NCBI GenBank assembly: GCA_023248915.1 | Contig: JAHFDQ010000093.1 | Location: 1 to 13,568 of the forward strand | DNA from: Archangiaceae bacterium | Lineage (GTDB): Bacteria; Myxococcota; Myxococcia; Myxococcales; Myxococcaceae | Length of the DNA: 13,568 nt | Reading direction: 5' to 3' | Shown here: positions 6,582 to 13,568 of the stretch, in pieces | Layout: each line of letters starts with the position of its first letter | How positions within the stretch are numbered: the stretch's first letter is position 1 | Program-made: the position numbers and the translations under genes | The notes under the pieces: model-generated | What the model was told of the DNA's origin: nothing | Databases searched by the model: none | What the model saw: only the letters and a program-made list of their open reading frames with translations

Positions 6582-8525
6582 CTACCGGCGCACCTGGGCG
6601 CCCGTGGCCCGCGCGAGCTCGTCGGCCGCGGCCGGGCCGACCCCGGTGCCCCGCACGTCGAGCAGCCTCAGTCGGACGAGGCGCTTCAGCGAGGGCAGCG
6701 CGGCGTCGCTCACCGACGTCTGCATCAAGTGGAGCGTCGAGACGCCTCGCGGAAGCCGCGCCAGGCCCGCGTCGGTGACTCCGGTGCCGGTGAGGTTGAG
6801 CACCTTCAGTCGGCGCGCGCCTTCGAGTGAGAGAACGCCGGGGTCCGTGACGGCGGTCAACCCGAGGTCGAGCCAGCTCAGGTCCTTCAGCGCGGCCAGG
6901 CAGCCCAGCCCGGCGCTGGTGACGCGGGTGCCCGGCAGGTCGATTCGCGTCAGCGGCAACCGACAGAGCGAGGCCAGCCCGCGGTCGGTCACCTCGGTGA
7001 AGCCGAGCCGCACGGTGGCGAGCCGCGGCAACGTCGCGAGGGCCGCCGCGGTCCCGTCGTCGGCGCCGGCGCTGGTGAGGTCTAGGGTGTCGAGCCGCGC
7101 TAGGCGCGCCAGTCTCGTCGCGGCCGCCGCGGGGAGGGCGGTCTCGCCGAGCGCGAGCGCGCGCAAGGCAGGGAGCTTCTCGAGCACCGCCAGGTTCCCG
7201 TCGGCGAGGACGACGCGGCCCAGGTCGAGCGCCTCGAGCGCCGTGAGCGGGCTCAGCTCGGCCAGCCCCCGCGAGCTGATCGCCGTTCCGCCGAGCGCCA
7301 GCTCGCGCAAGCCCACGAGCATTCCGACATGGCGCAGGCCGGCATCGCTGATGCGCGTGCCCTCGACGAAGAGCGACCTGAGCGAGGCCAGCCCCTTCAC
7401 CGCCTCGAGCGTGGGGTCGCCGACTCGGGTATCGCTGAGCGACAGCTCTTCGAGGGCGGTGAGCCGTCCGAGGACCTGAGCGCTCTCGTCGGTGAGGGCG
7501 GTCTGAGACAGGTCGAGCACCTTCAGCGCGCGGAGGCCGTCGAGCCGGGCCACGGTGGCGTCTCCCACCTTCGTCCCGGCCAGGTTCAGGCCCTCGAGGT
7601 GGACCGCCTGCTCGAGCCCGGCCAGGCCGCGGTCGGAGACCGCCGTCGAGTCGAGCGACAGCTGCGTCAAGGCGGCGAGGTGGCGCAGGTGCGCCAGGCC
7701 GACGTCGCTCACCCGCGAGCGCGCGAGCGAGAGCGCCGAGAGCTGAGTCAGCCCTTCCAGCGCAGACAGGCCGTCATCGTCCGCCCCGGTCCCCGACAGG
7801 TCGAGCACTTCGAGGCCGGTCATGGCGCCGAGCGCCGCCAGCCCCAGGCCAGCGACGGGGCAGTCGGACAGGTCCAGCCACCTCAGGGCAGTCAACGGTG
7901 CGAGCGCAGCCGCGCCGGCGTCGGTCAGGCGGGTGTGGCCGAGGCCCAGCTCGCGCAGGCGCCCCCGCCTTCCGAGCGCGGCGGCTCCGGCGTCCCCGAC
8001 GCCGGTGGAGTCGAGGTACAGCGCCTCGAGCACCGGCGCCTGCGCCAGCGCCTCGACCGCGCGCTCGCCCGGCGCGGTGCCGTCGAGGCGCAGCACCCTC
8101 AAGGCGCGAAGCCCGGCGAGGCGAGAGGCAGCCTCGTCAGTCAGGTCCGCGTCGCTCAGGTCGAGGTACACCAGACTCTGGGCCTGCAAGAGCAGCTCGA
8201 GTTCGCCCGTGCCCAGCGCGGCGCCCTGCAAGCTGAGCCCGGGAATGCGCTCTTCGCGGACGCGGCCGAGCACCTCGGGGAAGGTCGAACGGGCGTCGGC
8301 GGGCGCCACGTACCAGAGGGCGTTCGGCGGCACGGCGGGCGGCTGGCCGGGACGCAACAGGCCGCGCTCCTCGACGGCGCCAGCGGGACTGAGCACGAAG
8401 GCGTTCAGCGGAACGGGCTCGCGCGTGGGCGGAACCGACGCCCGGGGGTGGCAACCGAAGCCGGCCGCGACGACCCAGAGGAGCCAGCGAGCGGAGGCCG
8501 GAGTGCGCATGGCGCCGAGGTTCAC
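6582..8525 (-). CDS. Secreted leucine-rich-repeat protein, 22 repeats
   Basis: 647 residues from GTG 8525, which overlaps the thioesterase stop as GTGA; an ATG five codons further in (8510) is possible. Both starts give a signal peptide ending near GFGC, perhaps a lipoprotein. After about 115 residues of unrecognised sequence come 22 tandem repeats of about 24 residues that run to the C-terminus. The consensus is LxxLDLSGTxVTDAGLAxLxxL, the type seen in Ralstonia GALA and F-box-like LRR proteins and common in planctomycetes and myxobacteria. Some repeats deviate, such as repeats 2 and 15, where TD is replaced. No enzyme domain follows the repeats. LRR arrays bind proteins or other ligands, so an envelope binding or recognition role is likely; the ligand is unknown. 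A copy of part of repeats 19-20 lies 4.2 kb away at 2600-2662. Confidence 0.88.
   Translation of the reverse strand: MNLGAMRTPASARWLLWVVAAGFGCHPRASVPPTREPVPLNAFVLSPAGAVEERGLLRPGQPPAVPPNALWYVAPADARSTFPEVLGRVREERIPGLSLQGAALGTGELELLLQAQSLVYLDLSDADLTDEAASRLAGLRALRVLRLDGTAPGERAVEALAQAPVLEALYLDSTGVGDAGAAALGRRGRLRELGLGHTRLTDAGAAALAPLTALRWLDLSDCPVAGLGLAALGAMTGLEVLDLSGTGADDDGLSALEGLTQLSALSLARSRVSDVGLAHLRHLAALTQLSLDSTAVSDRGLAGLEQAVHLEGLNLAGTKVGDATVARLDGLRALKVLDLSQTALTDESAQVLGRLTALEELSLSDTRVGDPTLEAVKGLASLRSLFVEGTRISDAGLRHVGMLVGLRELALGGTAISSRGLAELSPLTALEALDLGRVVLADGNLAVLEKLPALRALALGETALPAAAATRLARLARLDTLDLTSAGADDGTAAALATLPRLATVRLGFTEVTDRGLASLCRLPLTRIDLPGTRVTSAGLGCLAALKDLSWLDLGLTAVTDPGVLSLEGARRLKVLNLTGTGVTDAGLARLPRGVSTLHLMQTSVSDAALPSLKRLVRLRLLDVRGTGVGPAAADELARATGAQVRR
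6787..6849. repeat. Direct repeat copy 2, inside the LRR gene
   Basis: Encodes parts of LRR repeats 19 and 20. It matches 2600-2662 in the same orientation with 5 mismatches counted by eye. Because this copy sits in an intact gene, it is the likely source or surviving relative of the copy at 2600. Confidence 0.85.
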
Positions 8526-8962
8526 CCGGGTCCGCCGGCGTCCACCTCGGCGATGCGCCTCCGCAGCTTCTCGTCGAGAGGCACGGGGGTGCCGGTCTTG
8601 AAGTCAATCATCACCACCACCCCTTCGCCCTCGGCGGCCAGGGCGTTCTGCGCCCGGCTCCAGAGCCGGTACGCCATGGTGAAGGACGTCTTCCCGGTGC
8701 GGGTCACCTTCACCTCGGCGCGCACCGTGTCGGGGTAGGTGACCGGCCGGCGGTAGTCCACCGCCGCGCGGGCGAGAATGGGGCCGATGCGCTCGGTCTT
8801 CATCCTGTCCTCGACGGCGCACCGGTCGAAGTGAATGATTCGCGCCGTCTCGAACCAGCGCAGGAAGACGGTGTTGTTCACGTGGCCGTAGGCGTCCATG
8901 TCGCCCCAGGCCACGGGTATCTCCACCCCAATCGGGAAGTGCTCGGACTCGGGCTTCGTCAT
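8522..8962 (-). CDS. Acyl-CoA thioesterase, 4-hydroxybenzoyl-CoA thioesterase (hotdog) family
   Basis: 146 residues from ATG 8962, the full length usual for this family. The motif WGDMDAYGHVNN (Asp23, His27, Asn29-30) followed by FLRWFETARI is the active-site loop and start of the long hotdog helix in 4HBT-type thioesterases. Asp23 would be the catalytic residue. Later parts (RPVTYPDTVRAEVKVTRTGK, FTMAYRLW, GEGVVVMIDFKTG) match the remaining strands. The enzyme should hydrolyse acyl-CoA thioesters in the cytoplasm; chain preference cannot be told. The frame stays open upstream of 8962, but that part is antisense to another gene and is not coding. Its stop overlaps the start of the LRR gene by four bases, so the two are co-translated although one is cytoplasmic and the other exported. 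It is divergent from the gene at 9059. Confidence 0.9.
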   Translation of the reverse strand: MTKPESEHFPIGVEIPVAWGDMDAYGHVNNTVFLRWFETARIIHFDRCAVEDRMKTERIGPILARAAVDYRRPVTYPDTVRAEVKVTRTGKTSFTMAYRLWSRAQNALAAEGEGVVVMIDFKTGTPVPLDEKLRRRIAEVDAGGPG

Positions 8963-9001
8963 GCCGGGCAGCCTGGCACGGGCGCGGCGCGGTGCAAGCG
9001 C

Positions 9002-9011
9002 CCGATATCGG
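9002..9011. promoter_or_regulatory. 10-bp palindrome in a divergent promoter region
   Basis: CCGATATCGG is a perfect palindrome, located between the divergent starts at 8962 and 9059. It could be half of an operator, but it is short enough to arise by chance. Confidence 0.15.
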
Positions 9012-9058
9012 AGCCGCGATTGCCGCCGCCACCCGCGCGGGGCTATGAGTGTTTCCCC

Positions 9059-10003
9059 TTGAAGACGACCACCGCCACCGCGCTCGCCTTCATCGTCGGG
9101 GCACTCGCCGGAGGCTGGCTGGCCGCCTGCGGCCACGGGGTCGCGCCGTCGACGGATTCCGGCGTCAGCGACACCGACGGAGGAGAGCCCGACTCGGGCG
9201 ACGCGACCTCTGCGGACGCCGGCGACTCGGACGGCGGCACGCCCGACGGCAGCGTGCCCGATGCGGGGCCCGACGCCGGGCCGGTAGACGCGGGCTCTTC
9301 CGACGCCGGCCTCGACCGGGACCTCGACGGAATACCGGACGAGCTCGAGGCGCGCCTGGCCGCCGACTACCTTCCTTACCTCGCGGTGCACCCGTCCGAC
9401 GGCTGCAAGCTGGGGGGCATGCTCTACCGGGTGAGGAAGCACCCCGCCGACGCGGGGCTCATTCACATCGTCTATGACCATCTCTTCCAGACGGACTGCG
9501 GCCTCACCGGCCACGTAGGCGACGACGAAGCGTTTGCCATCACCGTCAACCCGGCCAAGCCCGCGCCCTTCGGCATCACCGCGATGAAGGCCATCTCGCA
9601 CCAGGGCACCGTCTGCCAGAAGGTGACGTCCTGCGGCACCTGCAACGGCCTGACCGCGTGCGAGCTGGGCACCTACGACGCCGGCACCCGGCCCGTCGTC
9701 TACTCGAGCAAGGACAAGCACGGCAGCTACGTGAGCCTGGCCGTGTGCAACGACATCTTGAGCTGCCTCGACTCGTGCGTGGCGGCGCCGCCGCTCGCGG
9801 TCACGCTCGTCAACGCCGGCGAGCCCGAAGCCCATCTGGTCGAGAACCTCACCACGCAGGGCTTCATCACCGCCGACGCGGGCTGGACCGAGAGCTCGCT
9901 CTTCGACTTCAACCCGTGGGATACGGGCACCCCCTTCGGCGGCGCCGGAGTCATCGCCAGCGACCTCGTCGACCCGGCGTTCGACACCGAGCCCTGTTTC
10001 TAG
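9059..10003 (+). CDS. Lipoprotein with DAG linker and a Vps62-like domain
   Basis: 314 residues from TTG 9059, chosen because it directly begins a textbook lipoprotein signal (MKTTTATALAFIVGAL, lipobox LAAC with Cys24) and no ATG or GTG lies in frame nearby. Residues about 27-82 are a flexible linker rich in Asp, Ala, Gly and Ser. A DRDLDGIPDELE motif follows, like a thrombospondin type 3 or EF-hand calcium loop. The globular part contains GHVGDDEAFAITV and VYSSKDKHGSYVSL. These resemble the HxGDWE and SxGxHxxY landmarks of Vps62/DUF946-type proteins, but that assignment is tentative. Several cysteines (CQKVTSCGTCNGLTAC) suggest disulfides. It should be surface- or periplasm-exposed. It ends 17 bases from the stop of the convergent Cys-rich gene. 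Confidence 0.82.
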   Translation: MKTTTATALAFIVGALAGGWLAACGHGVAPSTDSGVSDTDGGEPDSGDATSADAGDSDGGTPDGSVPDAGPDAGPVDAGSSDAGLDRDLDGIPDELEARLAADYLPYLAVHPSDGCKLGGMLYRVRKHPADAGLIHIVYDHLFQTDCGLTGHVGDDEAFAITVNPAKPAPFGITAMKAISHQGTVCQKVTSCGTCNGLTACELGTYDAGTRPVVYSSKDKHGSYVSLAVCNDILSCLDSCVAAPPLAVTLVNAGEPEAHLVENLTTQGFITADAGWTESSLFDFNPWDTGTPFGGAGVIASDLVDPAFDTEPCF

Positions 10004-10020
10004 AAGGCGCCCCGGGCCCC

Positions 10021-11733
10021 TTACTGGCAGTAGCCGCCGGTACAGGTGCCGCTGGTGCATTGCGCGCCGGCGTAGTTGCAGTTGGGGTTGCAGTACCCGA
10101 GCGGATACGGCCCGGTGCCGCCGTCGGGCAGGCCGACCGTCAGCGGCTCGCAGACGTAGTTGGCCCTGCAACTGCTCTGGCCGGCACTCGGGTTCGGGCA
10201 GGATTGCTGGCACAGGTTCACGGCGCTGGTGCCGCTGCCGAAGGTCAGGCAGAGGCCGCCGTCGCCGCAGTGCGCATCGTCCTGGCACTGAGCCGAGCAA
10301 TAGCCCTGGTAGTAGCCGCTCGGGCCCCCGTCCGGCAGCGCCTGGGGAATGCAGAGGCCGTCGCTGGGAGGGTTCTGGCAGGTGACGTCGGTCGCGCACG
10401 GCGCGCCGACCTTGTTCGACGGAGGGCCGGCGTCGACGACCGGGGGAGGGTATATCCAGCAAATGCCGGAGTTGGCCGGCACGCCGGACCCCGAGACGCC
10501 GTAGCAGGCATAGCCGGGGTTACGACAACCGCCAGGGACGCTCTGGGGCTGGCTGCACAAGGGGGAACACAGGCTGGCCGACTCGTCGTCCGCCGCGGAG
10601 AAAGCGATGCACACCGAATCGGACGGACAGCTTCCGGCCGTCGAGCAGACTTTGGTGCAGTACCCGCCGGTATAAGTGCCCGCGCCGGTGAGCGCCGTGG
10701 TGAGCCGGCAGATGGCGCCGGTCAACCCGGCCGAGCAGTCGGTGTCGTACTGGCAGGGCTTGCCAATCACGCCCCCACCCGGGCCGGCGTCGCCGCCGGA
10801 GCCGCCCGTGCAGGCGTTCGAATTACAACTCTGGCCTCCCGCGGTGTTGCAGGTCTGGCAGGCGGCGCCCCCGGTGCCGCAGTTGGCTGAGGTCGTCCCC
10901 ATGAGACAAATGGCGGTGGCTCCCGTGCCCGAGCAGCAGCCCGAGCAGTTCGACGAGTTGCAGGTCGAGCTTCCGGTGCAGACATGCGAGGCGCAGGTCT
11001 GGCTGCCGCTGCAGGTGCTGCACGCGGCGCCCGACGCGCCGCAGTAGGTGGTGGTGGTGCCCGCGAGGCACTGCGCCGAGGCCCCCGTGCCCCAGCAGCA
11101 CCCGGTGCAATTCCCCGAGTTGCAGGCCGACGTTCCGGTGCAGTTACCGGCGCTGCAAGAGTTGCTGCCGCACGAAGCGCAGCCCGCCCCGTTCGTCCCG
11201 CACTGGTTGGTGTTCTGATTCACCACGTCCACGCAGACGCCGCTCGCGCAGCACCCCGCGCAGGTGCCGGCGCCGCAGGCGGCGCCGCCCCCGCCGCCTC
11301 CGCCTCCACCACCACCGCCTCCGCCCCCTCCTCCGTCAGAGGCTCCGACGCAGGCGCCGGCGACGCAGGTCTGGTTCGGGTCGCACGCCATGCACGCCAG
11401 GCCGTTCTTCCCGCAGGCCGTGGTCAAGGTGCCACCCACGCAGCCCGACGCCCCGCAGCAGCCGCTCGGGCAGCTCGTCGGCCCGCAGGACGAGTTGTTG
11501 ACGACGGTGCAGATGCCGAGCTGGCACGCCTGGTTGCCTCCGCAGACCGCGCAGTCGACTCCGCGCAGGCCGCACGCTGACCCGGCGTTGCCGAGCTGGC
11601 AGATGCCGGCCGTGTCGCAGCACCCGCTGCAGTTCGCCGCGTTGCACTTCGGCTTGGTGGGGCCGCAGCTCGGCCCGAAAGTCGCGAGAACCACCACCGC
11701 GAAACCGGCAATCCACAACGCGAACCGCTTCAT
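10021..11733 (-). CDS. Cys-rich modular secreted protein with polyglycine hinge
   Basis: 570 residues from ATG 11733, which directly begins a signal sequence (MKRFALWIAGFAVVVLATF). Cys23 in GPSC could be a lipoprotein cysteine, but the box is atypical. The N-terminal half has five modules of about 45 residues with the pattern CxxxxCxGCC, then a Cys, CGxxG, CxxC and two more Cys; modules 1-2 and 3-5 are separated by 17 consecutive glycines. The C-terminal half has two longer modules that begin GKPC or GAPC followed by a TDC/TxxC and share GYC, VC/LC and YxC positions, so they look like an internal duplication. The cysteines are probably disulfide-bonded outside the cytoplasm. No catalytic motif is visible. 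A surface structural or adhesive role is likely but unproven. The ribosome site is weak. Similar Cys-module proteins are common in myxobacteria. Confidence 0.85.
   Translation of the reverse strand: MKRFALWIAGFAVVVLATFGPSCGPTKPKCNAANCSGCCDTAGICQLGNAGSACGLRGVDCAVCGGNQACQLGICTVVNNSSCGPTSCPSGCCGASGCVGGTLTTACGKNGLACMACDPNQTCVAGACVGASDGGGGGGGGGGGGGGGGGAACGAGTCAGCCASGVCVDVVNQNTNQCGTNGAGCASCGSNSCSAGNCTGTSACNSGNCTGCCWGTGASAQCLAGTTTTYCGASGAACSTCSGSQTCASHVCTGSSTCNSSNCSGCCSGTGATAICLMGTTSANCGTGGAACQTCNTAGGQSCNSNACTGGSGGDAGPGGGVIGKPCQYDTDCSAGLTGAICRLTTALTGAGTYTGGYCTKVCSTAGSCPSDSVCIAFSAADDESASLCSPLCSQPQSVPGGCRNPGYACYGVSGSGVPANSGICWIYPPPVVDAGPPSNKVGAPCATDVTCQNPPSDGLCIPQALPDGGPSGYYQGYCSAQCQDDAHCGDGGLCLTFGSGTSAVNLCQQSCPNPSAGQSSCRANYVCEPLTVGLPDGGTGPYPLGYCNPNCNYAGAQCTSGTCTGGYCQ
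11284..11334 (-). repeat. Polyglycine tract (17 codons)
   Basis: Seventeen Gly codons between Cys modules 2 and 3 of the Cys-rich protein. They are a mixture of GGA, GGC, GGG and GGT, so the run is not a simple DNA repeat and the peptide hinge itself may be under selection. Length could still vary between strains. Confidence 0.9.
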
Positions 11734-11827
11734 TTGGGCACCCAGAGGTTGGGCCTCGGCCAGGCCCGGACCGCGCTTGTACCCGCAACCCGCTCGGGGA
11801 CACAAATGCGAGCGCCGGCCAGGGGCG

Positions 11828-12832
11828 TCAGGGCGCCGCCAGCCTCCGGCCGAAGAACTTGTAGAGAGGGTCGAGCCCCTCGGGGTACCCGTACCCGGTC
11901 TGCCAGACCGGCCTCGGGGCGGTGGTGAAGTCGTTGATGAGGTAGTTCAACGGGTACAGGGCCGGCAACGTCTCGCAGTGCCAGGGCTCGCCGACGCCCG
12001 AGATGTGGAAGTCCACCTGGTGGTCCGACACCACCGCCCGAAACGCCGGCTCGAGGCGGACCAGGAGATTGCCGGTGCTGCTGCCGCCGGAGTGGCCGAT
12101 GAAGCCGATTCTCCCCGCACCCACGTCGGGCCGGTGGCGCAGGTACTTCAGGCCCAACAGCGCTTCGTAGACCCGAAGGCCCATCAACGAGAAGCCGGCG
12201 CGCAGCAGGTCGTGCGACACCTGGTGTTCGTCGGCGTCGATGCCCATCGCGCGCGAGGTGAGCATCAGCATCGCGAAGCCGTGCGCGGGGAATTCCGAAC
12301 CGCCGAGCGTGTCGCGGAAGTAGGCGGAGTCTTGCCCGTGGCCGTGCAGCGCCAGGAGCGCGGGGAAGGGGCCGGCGACGCCCTTGGGCGTCAACATCAG
12401 GGCCTTGAAGGTGCCGACGTACGGGTCTCGGAAGAGCAACTGTTCCTCGAGGTAGGTGTCGGTCTCGGACCGGCCGACCATCGCCACTCCGAGCTCGCGG
12501 GCGTCGAGCCCTTCCTGCAGGAAGCCGACGGCGAGCCCCTCGACGATGCGGGCTTCAAGCTCGGTTTCGGGGAGCGTCGCGGTAAGCGGCGCCACTGACT
12601 TGTCGTCCATGTCGGCGAGCCGTTGCAGGAGCGCGTCTTCCGACAGCGGGACGGCGAAGTCGACCGCGACGCTCGGAAAGGCGAGGTAATCGGCAGTGCA
12701 CGACTCGGCGGCGGAACAGGCCCAGTCCGCGCCGGGCTCTTCGGTCTCGACGACGCGAAGGACCTGGCCGGTGGGCTTCGGGCCGCAGGCGACGAGCCAG
12801 AAGGCGGCGAAGAGCAGGGCCACGCGGCGCAT
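11828..12832 (-). CDS. Lipoprotein alpha/beta hydrolase (esterase-like)
   Basis: 334 residues from ATG 12832, chosen because it begins a lipoprotein signal (MRRVALLFAAFWLVAC, Cys16). The hydrolase core shows the oxyanion region ALLALHGHGQD and the nucleophile elbow GHSGG with Ser248, like dienelactone-hydrolase or acetylxylan-esterase relatives. The acid and His of the triad are not obvious: only about 86 residues follow Ser248, and motifs such as SDHQVDFH and PWHCET are candidates. The enzyme may be short at the C-terminus, or part of a subfamily I do not recognise. The start lacks a good ribosome site; GGAGG lies about 21 bases upstream. The reading frame is continuous with the MYXO-CTERM gene before it, so the protein may be made partly or only as a fusion or by reinitiation. 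Confidence 0.8.
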   Translation of the reverse strand: MRRVALLFAAFWLVACGPKPTGQVLRVVETEEPGADWACSAAESCTADYLAFPSVAVDFAVPLSEDALLQRLADMDDKSVAPLTATLPETELEARIVEGLAVGFLQEGLDARELGVAMVGRSETDTYLEEQLLFRDPYVGTFKALMLTPKGVAGPFPALLALHGHGQDSAYFRDTLGGSEFPAHGFAMLMLTSRAMGIDADEHQVSHDLLRAGFSLMGLRVYEALLGLKYLRHRPDVGAGRIGFIGHSGGSSTGNLLVRLEPAFRAVVSDHQVDFHISGVGEPWHCETLPALYPLNYLINDFTTAPRPVWQTGYGYPEGLDPLYKFFGRRLAAP

Positions 12833-12847
12833 GGGTCGGCCGCGAAA

Positions 12848-13568
12848 GCACCGCCTCCGCCTCGGCGCTGCGGCCGCCAGGCAGGAAATGGCCGCCAGGG
12901 CCCACGCCGACGGTGACCCGGCAGCAGAACAATCGCACCCTACGCGTAGCCCTCCTTGCGGTTGGGGGGCTCCGGCGTCGCTCTGGTCGGCGGTGTTCCC
13001 GCTGCCGGCATCGGAGGTGGCTTCTGCGCCTCCGTCGGAGCCGGCGTCGAGGCCGGCATCGGCGCCACCGTCGTCGCTGCCGGCGTCGATGCTGGCGTCG
13101 CTGCCGGCGCCACCGCCGTCGCCATTTCCGCCGTCGTCACTGCCGGCGTCTACGCTGGCGTCGGCACCACCGTCGATTCCTCCGGCATCGACGCCAGCAT
13201 CGGCGGCGCCCCCGTCGAAGCCTGCGTCTGGGCCAGCGTCCTGACCGCCGCTCCCGGCGTCGGTGACGGAAGCGTCAGCGGCCTTGAACAGCGTTAGAGA
13301 GATGATGCCAGTGGTCGAGAGCGTCACCGTCGGTGCGTAGGTCACGGCCGACGTGTCGCTCAAGATGGCTTGCGCCGAGTGGAAGTGGGGAGCGCTCAGG
13401 CCGTTCGTCAGGTCGAACTCGGAGGTGAAACCGAAGCTCTCCGTGCCGACCGCAGTCGCCGAGGAGGTCGGGATGTACAGACAACCGTAGGCGAGGTCTC
13501 CCGGCTGGGACGGAGTAGCGAAACCGCTGTCAGGGCCTGTCGTCCCAACGGTCGAGAAGACATTGATC
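12848..13568 (-). CDS. C-terminal part of a secreted DAG-linker protein with MYXO-CTERM tag, no stop codon
   Basis: The frame is open to the right window edge, so the start is missing. It begins with an unrecognised extracellular-looking domain (YGCLYIPTSSATAV, FGFTSEFDLTNG, LSTTGIISLTLF). An Asp-Ala-Gly/Ser linker of about 100 residues follows. Then comes a MYXO-CTERM: GCDC at about 12940-12929, a hydrophobic helix (WALAAISCLAAAA) and RRRR ending at 12851. The expected stop is missing. The codon at 12850-12848 is TGC, and the frame runs on through FRGRP into the Met of the downstream lipoprotein hydrolase, ending at 11828. A single base change (TGC to TGA) would restore the usual end after RRRR. 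The tag predicts sorting to the cell surface by myxosortase. Whether the missing stop is biological or an assembly error cannot be decided here. Confidence 0.75.
12970..13276 (-). repeat. DAG-type low-complexity linker
   Basis: About 100 codons of imperfect Asp-Ala-Gly, Asp-Gly-Gly and Asp-Ala-Ser units (VDAGSDDGG and similar recur). On the plus strand it appears as repeated GCCGGCGTC-like units. Such linkers separate folded surface domains from MYXO-CTERM or lipid anchors; the repeat units make the length prone to change. Confidence 0.8.

Noticed and set aside
7329..8738. 469-residue open frame on the plus strand
   Set aside because: Antisense to the LRR repeats; its periodicity is just the shadow of the LRR array.
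8963..10462. In-frame upstream extension of the thioesterase
   Set aside because: Antisense to the lipoprotein gene at 9059-10003 and the Cys-rich gene end region; family length is already complete from 8962.
10820..11270. CRISPR-like regular spacing of similar sequences
   Set aside because: The similarity is coding: tandem Cys modules of one protein, with diverged DNA and no constant repeat/spacer structure.
11264..12598. 444-residue plus-strand frame starting with a polyproline run
   Set aside because: Antisense to the polyglycine hinge and the hydrolase; no coherent domain.
13020..13260. Tandem DNA repeat on the plus strand resembling a regulatory array
   Set aside because: It is the DAG-linker coding repeat read from the opposite strand; units are imperfect and keep the protein frame.

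Overview
The window is GC-rich, dense with lipoproteins and cysteine-rich secreted proteins, and uses Asp-Ala-Gly (DAG) linkers. Two C-termini look like MYXO-CTERM sorting tags (Cys, short hydrophobic helix, Arg cluster). Together these point to a myxobacterium (Myxococcota) chromosome. No mobile-element gene, tRNA, rRNA or CRISPR array is visible.

Layout, left to right. 2-2579 (+): the end of a TPR-like protein with two membrane segments, then a large lipoprotein alpha/beta hydrolase with a recognisable Ser-Asp-His triad. 2580-2746: an intergenic stretch holding a decayed piece of a leucine-rich-repeat (LRR) gene. 2747-4283 (-): a radical SAM/SPASM enzyme whose stop codon overlaps the start of a 75-residue, acid-free, Lys/Arg/Pro-rich peptide with three TGC motifs and a perfect Shine-Dalgarno sequence. 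This pair looks like a RiPP (ribosomally made, post-translationally modified peptide) locus and is the main discovery candidate. 4604-6580 (+): a MYXO-CTERM lipoprotein, an 85-residue membrane-anchored Cys-rich protein, and a secreted beta-rich protein. 6582-8962 (-): a 4HBT-fold thioesterase overlapping by four bases (GTGA) a 22-repeat LRR protein. 9059-10003 (+): a DAG-linker lipoprotein. 10021-13568 (-): a Cys-rich modular protein with a 17-glycine hinge, a lipoprotein alpha/beta hydrolase, and the end of a MYXO-CTERM protein that runs in frame into that hydrolase without a stop.

How the genes work together: most products are exported to the envelope or surface (at least five lipobox or signal-peptide proteins, two MYXO-CTERM proteins). 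They look like independent small transcription units rather than one pathway. Two pairs are clearly coupled by overlap: radical SAM plus peptide, and thioesterase plus LRR protein. A 63-base direct repeat (2600-2662 and 6787-6849, 5 mismatches by eye) brackets the peptide locus and the three plus-strand genes beside it, so that block may have been inserted into, or be deletable from, an ancestral LRR region.

All functions come from reading motifs by eye; no database search was run.
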